Shown here: positions 24,273 to 31,877 of the stretch, in pieces
Layout: each line of letters opens with the position of its first letter
How positions within the stretch are numbered: position 1 is the stretch's first letter
Source of the DNA: an uncultured Collinsella sp.
GTDB taxonomy: Bacteria > Actinomycetota > Coriobacteriia > Coriobacteriales > Coriobacteriaceae
Length of the DNA stretch: 34,650 bases
NCBI GenBank assembly: GCA_947507155.1
Contig: CANNOC010000023.1
Location: 1 to 34,650, forward strand
Direction: 5' to 3'
Notes under the pieces: generated by a model
Databases searched by the model: none
Told to the model about the DNA's origin: nothing
The model's input: only the letters and a program-made list of their open reading frames with translations
Position numbers and translations under genes: made by a program

Positions 24273-24299
24273 GCTGATCTTAATGCAAACGGTAGGGGC

Positions 24300-24337
24300 A
24301 AAAAGAATGGGCCTCGCGACTTAAGATCGCGAGGCCC
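24300..24337 (-). terminator. Terminator after the NlpC/P60 gene
   Basis: GGGCCTCGCGA (24309-24319) and TCGCGAGGCCC (24327-24337) form a perfect 11-bp stem. Reading on the minus strand, it is followed by ATTCTTTTT, a proper U-tract. It closes the five-gene minus-strand unit. Confidence 0.88.
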
Positions 24338-24361
24338 ACGTTCGTTCGCTGTTGTAATAAA

Positions 24362-25483
24362 TTAGTAGCGAACGAAAATGTAATTGTTGTTCATGCCAGC
24401 GGCAACGGAGCTGATGATAACGCCCGTCTTGTAGTCGGAAGCATGGATCATCTGGCCGTTACCAATGTAGATGCCGGTGTGGTAAGAGTTAACCACGACG
24501 TCACCAGGCTGGGGATCGGACACGCGGGTCCAGCCCATGAAGGTGCCCGTGGTGCCAAGGCGGCAATAACGGCCGGTGAGGCAGTAGCTTACAAAACCGG
24601 AGCAGTCAAAGCTGTTCGGTCCAATGCCGCCCCAAGAATAAGCATAACCGAGCTTGCTGTAGGCGCGCGAAACAACGGTACCACCGTCAACGGACTGGCT
24701 CGGTGCGGAAGGCGTCGGAGCCGGAGCGGGCGTCACGGGCTGCGGCGTGGGGGCAGGAGCGGGCGCAGGCGCAGGCGTATTGCCGCCACCATTGTTGGTC
24801 GTGCCGCCACCATTATTGGTGTTCTCGGTCGTACCGGCGGTGTCGTTGCTCACCGTGGCCTTTTCGGCAGTACTGGCATTGATGCCAGCCTGCAGCGCGG
24901 CGTTGGCCTCGGCCTCGGCAGCAAGCTCGGCCTGCAACTGAGAATCCAGGGAGTTCACGACACTCTGAGCCTCGGCCTGCTGGGCGTTGAGCTCGTCGAC
25001 TTTCTTTTGCGTGGCGGCGACGTTCTTCTCCTGCTCGGCCTGCTTATCGGTGAGCTGCTGCTTAAGGTCCTTGACATCCTGAATGGTCTGGGCCTGCTTG
25101 TCGGAAACCTTGCCGTAATAGAACAGACGGTTGAGCATGTCGCCCAGATCGTCGACGCCCGTCAGAACCTGAAGGAGACTCAGACCGCCGGTCTTGTACT
25201 CACCGGCAACGTAGCTCGAAAGCTTTGCCTGGCCCTCGGCAATCTCTTGCTGCTTTTGCGTGATCTCGCCTGCAGTCTGATCAAGCTCCTGCGTCTGTGC
25301 GGAGAGTTCTTCATGAATTTGCTGGGTCTGCGTGCCGATCTGCTCGAGTTTGGTACGAGCAGCGGCAAGGTCGGATGCGGTATCGGCATAGGCCGGAGCC
25401 GCGAGGCCCAGGCCCAAAACACAAGCGAGGGTTGCCGTAGCAGCGCAGCGTGCCATGTTTTTGTGCGTATTTGCTGTGCGCAT
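24362..25483 (-). CDS. Secreted NlpC/P60 peptidoglycan endopeptidase with coiled coil
   Basis: The 373-residue protein has a signal peptide (about 1-33, ending APAYA) and a long Gln/Glu/Lys-rich coiled coil (about 36-205). A Thr/Asn/Gly linker and a PAPAPAPTP-type proline linker (about 215-265) lead to a C-terminal NlpC/P60 domain. Catalytic Cys294 is in FDCSGFV and His335 in SYHTGIYIG. Such enzymes cut peptide stems of peptidoglycan; the coiled coil resembles actinobacterial RipA-like or CwlO-like proteins that are often held inactive until bound by a partner. The upstream AAAGGA is close to the ATG. It follows apt by 32 bases and precedes a terminator. Confidence 0.93.
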   Translation of the reverse strand: MRTANTHKNMARCAATATLACVLGLGLAAPAYADTASDLAAARTKLEQIGTQTQQIHEELSAQTQELDQTAGEITQKQQEIAEGQAKLSSYVAGEYKTGGLSLLQVLTGVDDLGDMLNRLFYYGKVSDKQAQTIQDVKDLKQQLTDKQAEQEKNVAATQKKVDELNAQQAEAQSVVNSLDSQLQAELAAEAEANAALQAGINASTAEKATVSNDTAGTTENTNNGGGTTNNGGGNTPAPAPAPAPTPQPVTPAPAPTPSAPSQSVDGGTVVSRAYSKLGYAYSWGGIGPNSFDCSGFVSYCLTGRYCRLGTTGTFMGWTRVSDPQPGDVVVNSYHTGIYIGNGQMIHASDYKTGVIISSVAAGMNNNYIFVRY

Positions 25484-25515
25484 GGAGCTTCCTTTCCGGT
25501 ATCTAAGGGTAGCGG

Positions 25516-26046
25516 CTAGTCCACCGTTACCAGGCTAAAGAGCTCGACGTCCTCGTTGGAAGGCGTGAGCTTCTTGCGCGGGTTGAGAAACGCAAGCTCG
25601 AGGATACAACCGTAACCCACAAGCTTTGCGCCCATATATCGCACCAGTTTACCTGTTGCCTCGACGGTTCCGCCCGTCGCGACCAAGTCATCCAGAATCA
25701 ACACGGTATCTTTAGAGGTAATGGCATCGGCGTGGATCTCGATAGAGTCGGTGCCATATTCGAGCTCGTAGCTCTCGCTTACCGTCTTGCGCGGCAGCTT
25801 GCCCGGTTTGCGTGCGGGCACAAAGCCAGCGCCCAGGGCGACGGCCACGGGCACGCCGACCATAAAGCCGCGAGCCTCGGGACCCACGACCTTGGTGATG
25901 CCCATGCCGGCAAAATGCTCGGTCAGGGCATCTACCATGGCCTTTAGCGCCTCGGGATTACCAAAGAGCGGCGTGATGTCCTTAAAGACGACTCCGGGCT
26001 CGGGATAGTCGGGGATGTCGACGATGTGAGATTCGAAGTCGTACAT
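25516..26046 (-). CDS. apt: Adenine phosphoribosyltransferase
   Basis: The 176-residue enzyme makes AMP from adenine and PRPP. The PRPP-binding motif VLILDDLVATGGT and the N-terminal DYPEPGVVFKDITPL are family signatures, and PEARGFMVG completes the active site. I chose ATG 26046 (MYDFESH) because AAAGG lies seven bases before it; ATG 26061 lacks a ribosome binding site. The gene is within the minus-strand unit between the MerR regulator and the NlpC/P60 hydrolase, with no obvious metabolic link to them. Confidence 0.95.
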   Translation of the reverse strand: MYDFESHIVDIPDYPEPGVVFKDITPLFGNPEALKAMVDALTEHFAGMGITKVVGPEARGFMVGVPVAVALGAGFVPARKPGKLPRKTVSESYELEYGTDSIEIHADAITSKDTVLILDDLVATGGTVEATGKLVRYMGAKLVGYGCILELAFLNPRKKLTPSNEDVELFSLVTVD

Positions 26047-26082
26047 GGCATGACCTTTCATGGATTGCCGGGTGGACGGCGG

Positions 26083-26967
26083 TTATTTACCCGCGTTAGC
26101 AGACAGGCTATGCGAGGGGACGACGACCTTGGAAGGATGCACGAGCGACTCGTCCTTCGCGGCAACCGCGGGAACGCTTGCCTCTTCGCTTTTGGCCTTG
26201 GTTGACTCGGAGCGTGCGATCTCCTCGTCGAGGGCATCGATATCGGCATCCTCCACCACGGCGTTGAGTGACTCAAATACGCGGTTCTTGAGCAGAGCGG
26301 TATGGACGCCCTCGGTGAGGTCATGCAGTTTCTTAAATGCGCGCTCGAGCTTGGCATCGCGCTCGTCGTCGGAAGTATCCATACCGAGCATGCTTACGAG
26401 CACCTGCTCAAACATCGAGGACTCGCGGTTTGCGGACGATACGTACTGGCGCAGGTTGCGCGGCTCGATATGGAAGCGCGAAAGCTCGGAGCAATAGCGG
26501 ATGATCGGGAAATCGCGGCCATCGACAAGCTCGCGATTCTGCGGACTCTTGATGATGCGAATGAGGTCGTTTTCGGCCAGGGAGCGGATAAACGAGATCT
26601 CAACACCGAGCATATCGGGGATGGTCTCGATAGGATGCAGCTTTTGCTTGGTCTCCTTGGGCTCCGTCTTGAGCGGAACGTCGGACAGCAGGCCCACCTC
26701 GTAAGCGAGCGTAGACAGGTCCGTGGCGTTTTCCAGGCGCTGCTTGATCACATTGAGCGGCATGTAGCGAGTTTTCTGCAGATGCAGAATGACCTCCAGG
26801 CGGTCAACGTCCTCCTTGGAGTACTGACGATAGCCCTTAGGCGTGCGATGAGGGGTGATGAGCCCCTCATCTTCGAGAAATCTAATTTTTGAGTTCGAAA
26901 GATCGGGGTATGCGCCTCGAAGTAAATTGACGACCTGGCCGATACTCAGATAATTGCGTTCGGCCAT
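26083..26967 (-). CDS. MerR-family regulator, FtsR-like
   Basis: The 294-residue protein has an N-terminal MerR winged helix (YLSIGQVVNLLRGAYPDLSNS, then FLEDEGLITPHRTPKGYRQYS) and a second helical domain. In actinobacteria a MerR gene of this sort is next to the FHA gene garA/odhI (Rv1828 in Mycobacterium; FtsR in Corynebacterium, an activator of ftsZ). Here the FHA gene ends three bases upstream. The C-terminal 60 residues are Ala/Ser/Glu-rich and probably disordered. The FtsR role is inferred from neighbourhood and length. Confidence 0.82.
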   Translation of the reverse strand: MAERNYLSIGQVVNLLRGAYPDLSNSKIRFLEDEGLITPHRTPKGYRQYSKEDVDRLEVILHLQKTRYMPLNVIKQRLENATDLSTLAYEVGLLSDVPLKTEPKETKQKLHPIETIPDMLGVEISFIRSLAENDLIRIIKSPQNRELVDGRDFPIIRYCSELSRFHIEPRNLRQYVSSANRESSMFEQVLVSMLGMDTSDDERDAKLERAFKKLHDLTEGVHTALLKNRVFESLNAVVEDADIDALDEEIARSESTKAKSEEASVPAVAAKDESLVHPSKVVVPSHSLSANAGK

Positions 26968-26970
26968 GCC

Positions 26971-27405
26971 CTACTCACCGGTTTCGATGCGCTCCGGCGT
27001 GCTCTCGTGATAGATGAGCGTAAACGTACCGATCTGGACTGAAGAGCCATCGTGCAGCGGTGCGCCGTTGACGATGGCGCCGTCAACCCACGTACCGTTG
27101 AGCGAGCCCAGGTCCTCGATGCGGGCACCCAGACCCTCGCGAATAATGCGCGCGTGGCTACGCGACACGGTCATGTCGTTGAGGAAGATGCCGTTGGCGG
27201 GATCGCGGCCGATGGTGGTCACATTATCCTCGAGCTCAAAGGCTGCACCGGTTTGAGGGCCTTTGACGATAGATAAGACGGGTGCGGTGATGTGCACGTT
27301 GGCCATGAGGTCGGGAACGGTGACATCACTCGAAGGAACGCGGAAAACGCAGGTGGCGTCTGAGGCCTTATCGTTCTGAGGCATATTGTTAACCATGTTG
27401 TCCAT
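26971..27405 (-). CDS. FHA-domain protein, GarA/OdhI-like
   Basis: The 144-residue protein has a C-terminal FHA domain (about 43-133) with IGRDP, SRSHA and LNGTWV, the phosphothreonine-binding elements. The N-terminal DATCVFRV (residues 16-23) aligns with the ETTSVFR phosphorylation motif of GarA/OdhI, but with Ala in place of the first Thr and one Thr (T18) left. GarA-type proteins switch off 2-oxoglutarate metabolism until phosphorylated. I chose ATG 27405, with AGGGG six bases before it, over an upstream in-frame start. It is tightly packed with the MerR gene. Confidence 0.85.
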   Translation of the reverse strand: MDNMVNNMPQNDKASDATCVFRVPSSDVTVPDLMANVHITAPVLSIVKGPQTGAAFELEDNVTTIGRDPANGIFLNDMTVSRSHARIIREGLGARIEDLGSLNGTWVDGAIVNGAPLHDGSSVQIGTFTLIYHESTPERIETGE

Positions 27406-27471
27406 GACAACCCCTAACTTAACGCGGACATGCCGCAAAGAATGAACTGTACGTAATCATACCCCAACGAC

Positions 27472-28176
27472 TTAGTCTTCGATTTCGGGGTTAAGAAAGT
27501 CGATGTCTTCGTCCTCGGGATGCGCGACAGCCTGTTTAATGGCCGCTCCACCCTTAATGGAATAGATGACAGCGGTGAGCATGGAGAAGATGACGCCGCC
27601 GTACACAAAGAAGATGCCAAGCGGTACCGGGCTGCCGTTGAGGCCCGGGAAGGCCGTGAACGTAGCGGGCAGCAGATGCCAGCCATCTACAGTGGGAAAG
27701 CCCAACAGCATGAGCGAGAAGCCGGTCATGAGCAGCGCCGTCGCAATCTTGCCGGGAAAGACGACGTCGATGGGGCGGCGGTGATAGTGGCGTACGATGA
27801 GCGTTCCGATACCAAGGTAGATATCGCGACCAATGATGAGCACGCAGACCCAGATGGGAAGCTCGCCGCGGACCACCAGGCCCAGTACGCCGGTAAATAG
27901 CAGCGCACGGTCGCAGATGGGATCCATAACCTTGCCGAGCCACGAAACCGTTTTGGTCATGCGGGCAATCTGGCCGTCCATCCAGTCGGTGGAGGCCGCG
28001 ATGGCATAGATGACGATGGCGACGACACGGTTGTTGTCCGTCACAAACAGGTACAGGAAGACCAGCGTGAGGATCAGGCGCGTGAAGGTAATGAAATTGG
28101 AGATCGTGAAGATCTTATTCGACGGGTAATCGGAAGTGCCGATAAGCTCCTTTTTGATCTTCTTTTTGATGCCCAC
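27472..28176 (-). CDS. CDP-alcohol phosphatidyltransferase, second pgsA-like gene
   Basis: The 234-residue membrane protein carries the full signature D-x2-DG-x2-AR-x8-G-x3-D-x3-D (DWMDGQIARMTKT, then GKVMDPICD). It condenses CDP-diacylglycerol with an alcohol acceptor; substrate could be glycerol phosphate, another polar group, or a second phosphatidylglycerol (cardiolipin). I chose GTG 28176, preceded by GGGGGAG, because a promoter (28213-28241) lies within the upstream extension to 28308. It heads the FHA–MerR–apt–NlpC unit. In mycobacteria a pgsA paralogue (pgsA2) is likewise near garA. Confidence 0.85.
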   Translation of the reverse strand: MGIKKKIKKELIGTSDYPSNKIFTISNFITFTRLILTLVFLYLFVTDNNRVVAIVIYAIAASTDWMDGQIARMTKTVSWLGKVMDPICDRALLFTGVLGLVVRGELPIWVCVLIIGRDIYLGIGTLIVRHYHRRPIDVVFPGKIATALLMTGFSLMLLGFPTVDGWHLLPATFTAFPGLNGSPVPLGIFFVYGGVIFSMLTAVIYSIKGGAAIKQAVAHPEDEDIDFLNPEIED

Positions 28177-28212
28177 AGGACTCCCCCGCTGGTAAACGAC
28201 AAAACTTTCGAT

Positions 28213-28241
28213 ACTATACCCGTTCTGGCGATGTCTATCCA
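28213..28241 (-). promoter_or_regulatory. Probable promoter of the pgsA-like/FHA/MerR/apt/NlpC unit
   Basis: On the minus strand TGGATA (28236-28241) and TATAGT (28213-28218) are separated by exactly 17 bases. Transcription would start near 28205, about 30 bases before the chosen GTG. Confidence 0.6.
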
Positions 28242-28301
28242 GCGCGAGCATAGAGAGTCCAGACATGAGGACGGTATCGGACGGGATTTCTATCGCTTTT
28301 G

Positions 28302-28355
28302 TGTACATCAGCCACCAAACATACCAAACATGTCTTTTTTGGAGGCTGGTGTACA
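28302..28355. repeat. Imperfect inverted repeat with tandem ACCAAACAT
   Basis: TGTACATCAGCC (28302-28313) and GGCTGGTGTACA (28344-28355) are complementary at 11 of 12 positions. Inside, ACCAAACAT is repeated exactly twice in tandem (28314-28331), followed by TTTTTT. It may be an operator or a hairpin at the island edge. Confidence 0.5.
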
Positions 28356-28598
28356 GGTTTTTGTTGCGCAGACGAATTAAGGGGGAAAGTCGTTGATTCT
28401 TCGATGCTTTAAGTAATTGATTTTAAACAAAAAAGTCAGGCACTAAGTGCGCGCCATGGGCACCTCCGTCCTTGTTATCGCGATAAACATGCCATGAGTG
28501 GCGTACGGGTCGAGAAGGGTTGGCGCCAAAAGAGCCCAACTGCCGTTACGGCTTCGTTAGAAACGCGCTTCATCATGGATGGTGAACCCGAAAGGTAA

Positions 28599-28631
28599 GG
28601 CGCGCGGGCACGGTGGCTCGGCCCGCGCGCC
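28599..28631 (+). promoter_or_regulatory. G+C-rich leader hairpin before the ABC operon
   Basis: GGCGCGCGGGC (28599-28609) and GCCCGCGCGCC (28621-28631) form a perfect 11-bp stem with an 11-base loop. It lies just before the ribosome binding site AAAGGA of the ATPase gene. There is no T-run, so it is more likely a leader structure than a terminator. Confidence 0.6.
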
Positions 28632-28652
28632 CGGAAGAGAAAGGATAAACCC

Positions 28653-29377
<725 letters not shown>

Positions 29378-29381
<4 letters not shown>

Positions 29382-30148
29382 CGGGCGAGAAAGGCGGCCT
29401 GCTCGCGGGCCTGCGCGCCGAGGCCCTGAAGTCGCGCCACGCGGCACCGGTTCGCCTGGCCGTGCTCATGGCGCTGCCGATGCCGCTGCTCGGCGCGATG
29501 CCCTACCGGGGCGTGCAGATCTTCAGCGCGTGGAACTACTGGTACGCGCTCTTCCTGCCCGTGGCCCTCTCGCTCGTGGTGGCGTGCGTCGCGCGGGCGG
29601 ACGCTCGCACGCGGATGCGGGGGCTTCTGGGCCTGGGCTTCCCGCTCGGGCGCGCCTGGTGGGCCAAGGCGCTCTGGTGCCTCGCGCTCTGCACGCTCTC
29701 GAACCTCGTGGTCTTCGGCATCTACCTTGCGGGATCGGCGTTCACCTCGCAGGGCCTCACGGCCGCGGGCACGCTCACGATGCTCCTCTGCGCGCTCGTC
29801 AACACGGTGACCGTGGCGTGGATGATTCCCGCAGGGCTCTTTCTCACGGCGCGGCTCGGCATGCTCGCGGGCATCTTCTGCCCGCTCGCCGCGCAGCTCG
29901 TGGGCGGGTTCGCCTGGTCGCTGATGCCGCTGCCGCAGCTCTTTCAGCCGTCGGCGAGCATGGTCATCCCCACGAGCTTCATCCCCGTGCTGCCGAGCGG
30001 CGAGCCACTCGCGGCGGACATGGCGCTCGGTGGGGCGCTCACGGCGGACGGCATGCTCACGCTGGCGGGCCTTGCGGTCTGCGCGCTCGCGTTCGCCGCG
30101 CTCACGGCGGCGGGCGCGGCCTGGTTCGCGCGCTCCGAGGAGAGGTGA
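29378..30148 (+). CDS. LanE/MutE-type immunity permease
   Basis: The 256-residue protein has about six hydrophobic segments and an N-terminus (LRAEALKSRHAAPVRLAVL) typical of ABC-2-like permeases of lantibiotic immunity (EpiE/MutE/SpaE). A central stretch with FSAWNYWYALFLPVAL is also characteristic. It overlaps the ATPase gene by four bases and the next permease by one, so the three should be made in fixed ratio. Substrate cannot be told from sequence. Confidence 0.85.
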
Positions 30149-30963
30149 TGGCCGTGACACGACTCTCCGACCCGACTCCGCGCATGACTCTCCCGCGGGC
30201 CCTGCTCTCCGAGGCCCTGCGCCTGGCGCGCTCCCCGCTCGCGGCGGTGCACCTCGTCTGCGGCCTGGCAGCCGGTCTTGCCTGCGGCGAGTACTTCTCC
30301 ATAACCCGATGGGACCCGGCGCTGGGCGCGGACGCCTACGCCCAGTTCCTCGGCGCCCTCATGCCGCTCATGTCCGCCATCGTCTGCGGGCTCGCCGTGG
30401 ACGAGGAGCGCGCTGCCGGGCGCCTCGCCAACCTCACGGCGGTCCCCTCGCGCGGGCGCGCCGTCGCGGCGAAGCTGCTCGCCCTTGCGGCGCTCGGTGC
30501 CGCCGCGCTGGCCGTGGCGATCGGCGTGTTCGGGGCCGCGCTCGCCGTCGCCGGGCGCCTGCCGCTCGGGCCCGCTCCGCTTGCGGCCGCCTGGGCGGGC
30601 ATCGTGCTGGGCAGCCTGCCCCTCTACGCGCTGGGGCTCGGCGTGGCCCTGCGCCTCGGCCGCAACGCCGCCATCGGCGCCGGCGCGGCGGGGGTGCTCC
30701 TCGCGTTCTTCTCGGTGGGCGGACTTGCGCACGGCCTCATGACCGGCGAGCTCACCGGTGCCCTGGCGACGCCCCTGAGCTGGGTGCCGCTCGCCTGGCC
30801 CGCGCGCCTGGGGTCGCTCGGGGTGGAGGCCTTCATCGACGCCGCACGCGCGGCGGGCCCTCTCCTCATGACTGCGCTCGCTGGCCTCGTGCTCGCCCTG
30901 GCAGCCGCCGCCGTCCTTCTGGCCTGGTTCTGCCGCTTCGAGGACGGGAGGGCAGATGAGTAG
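30148..30963 (+). CDS. LanG/MutG-type immunity permease
   Basis: The 271-residue, about six-helix membrane protein is the second permease. Its N-terminal LPRALLSEALRLARSPLAAVHL matches the helix ahead of the first membrane segment in MutG-type subunits, and YAQFLGALMPLMSAIVCGL with DEERAAGRLANL follows. Start ATG 30148 overlaps the previous stop (TGATG). The frame is open far upstream inside the other permease, but that part is shadow. Extremely Ala/Leu/Gly-rich composition reflects high G+C. Confidence 0.85.
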   Translation: MAVTRLSDPTPRMTLPRALLSEALRLARSPLAAVHLVCGLAAGLACGEYFSITRWDPALGADAYAQFLGALMPLMSAIVCGLAVDEERAAGRLANLTAVPSRGRAVAAKLLALAALGAAALAVAIGVFGAALAVAGRLPLGPAPLAAAWAGIVLGSLPLYALGLGVALRLGRNAAIGAGAAGVLLAFFSVGGLAHGLMTGELTGALATPLSWVPLAWPARLGSLGVEAFIDAARAAGPLLMTALAGLVLALAAAAVLLAWFCRFEDGRADE

Positions 30964-31144
30964 GAAGCCGCTCGCCGCCGTGCTCGCCCTCCTCTCCGCA
31001 GCGCTCGTCCTGGGCGGGAATGCCCTGCTCGACGCCGGCTGGGGGTCGGCGCTGCACTCGATCGCCGACCGCGTGCTGCCCAACCCTGAGATCACCATGT
31101 GGGCGCCCGCGCCCGCGGCTGCGCGCGGGGCTCTAGACCGCTGA
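30956..31144 (+). CDS. Small membrane or exported peptide, unknown
   Basis: This 62-residue frame overlaps the last eight bases of the permease gene. It has its own GGGAGGG ribosome binding site close to ATG 30956. Residues 1-5 are basic (MSRKP), residues 6-23 form one hydrophobic segment, and the rest (GSALHSIADRVLPNPEITM) is likely outside. Overlap, spacing and ribosome binding site suggest it is translated as part of the immunity operon. It may be an accessory subunit or an immunity peptide. I recognise no family. Confidence 0.55.
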   Translation: MSRKPLAAVLALLSAALVLGGNALLDAGWGSALHSIADRVLPNPEITMWAPAPAAARGALDR

Positions 31145-31162
31145 GCGCGGCGCAAGTACAAT
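31134..31162 (+). promoter_or_regulatory. Possible promoter for the two-component pair
   Basis: TAGACC (31134-31139) and TACAAT (31157-31162) are separated by 17 bases, at the end of the small peptide gene, 26 bases before the response regulator ATG. The -10 is strong. It could express the regulator pair independently of the transporter. Confidence 0.55.
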
Positions 31163-31188
31163 GCAACGGGAGTTTCAGGAGGTCGAAT

Positions 31189-31851
31189 ATGGCGAGGATA
31201 CTGGCAGTGGATGATGAGCGGGCGATCCTCGACGCGCTCGCGCGCGTCCTCGGCCGCGACGGCCATGAAGTCGTCAAGACAGCGGACCCGACGGCGGTCC
31301 CGGGGATGGACCTCTCGCGCTTCGACCTCGTGCTCTGCGACGTCATGATGCCGGGGCTCGACGGCTTCGAGCTCGTGCGGCAGATACGTCCGGACTTCGA
31401 CGGGCCCATCGTCTTCCTGACCGCGCGCGTGGCCGAGGAGGACGCCGTGGCCGGCTACGGCCTGGGCGCCGACGACTACGTCCGCAAGCCCTTCGGGGCC
31501 GCGGAGCTGCGCGCCAAGGTCGCGGCCCATCTACGCCGTGAGCGCCGGCCGCGCTCGCACGCCCTCTCCTTCGGGGAGGTGCGGATCGACCTCGGGGCGC
31601 GCGACCTCGCCGTGGGCGGCGAGGCCGTGCCGCTCACGCCCACCGAGTACGCCATCTGCGAGTACCTCGCCCGCCACCCCGGGCAGGTCATGAGCCGCGC
31701 GCAGATCCGCGAGGCGGTGCTCGGCTGGGAGAGCGACGCCGACGACGCGGCCATATCCATGCAGGTCAGCCGCGCCCGGAGGAAACTCTCCGAGGCCGGC
31801 GCCGATCCGATCGCGACCGTCTGGGGGATGGGGTACAAGTGGCAGCTCTGA
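31189..31851 (+). CDS. OmpR-family response regulator
   Basis: The 220-residue regulator has a receiver domain (2-112) with acidic pocket D8-D9, phospho-acceptor D51 (LCDVMMPG), and K100 (YVRKPF). The C-terminal winged helix (about 128-220) has LTPTEYAICEYLARHPGQVMSR and VWGMGYKW. Regulators of this subgroup beside LanFEG genes sense lantibiotics and switch on immunity (NisR/SpaR-like). Start ATG 31189 is six bases after CAGGAGG; an in-frame upstream GTG/ATG start would have no family match. Confidence 0.92.
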   Translation: MARILAVDDERAILDALARVLGRDGHEVVKTADPTAVPGMDLSRFDLVLCDVMMPGLDGFELVRQIRPDFDGPIVFLTARVAEEDAVAGYGLGADDYVRKPFGAAELRAKVAAHLRRERRPRSHALSFGEVRIDLGARDLAVGGEAVPLTPTEYAICEYLARHPGQVMSRAQIREAVLGWESDADDAAISMQVSRARRKLSEAGADPIATVWGMGYKWQL

Positions 31852-31877
31852 GGACCGGGGCGCGAGGTCGCGGGGGC

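Larger units (their letters stand above)
28242..28652. other. Intergenic boundary between core genome and accessory module
   Basis: This stretch of about 410 bases separates the core minus-strand unit from the G+C-rich ABC/two-component module. It holds an inverted repeat with tandem 9-mers (28302-28355), a 12-bp palindrome TTATCGCGATAA (28475-28486), and a G+C-rich hairpin (28599-28631). I see no tRNA gene, integrase or transposase remnant. Base composition shifts from A/T-rich around 28,320-28,440 to strongly G+C-rich after about 28,590. Confidence 0.6.

Noticed and set aside
31839..31877. GTG 31839 as start of the histidine kinase
   Set aside because: Possible by ribosome binding spacing, but the added residues are basic and low complexity, and the membrane segment follows ATG 31878 directly. 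Left as an alternative.
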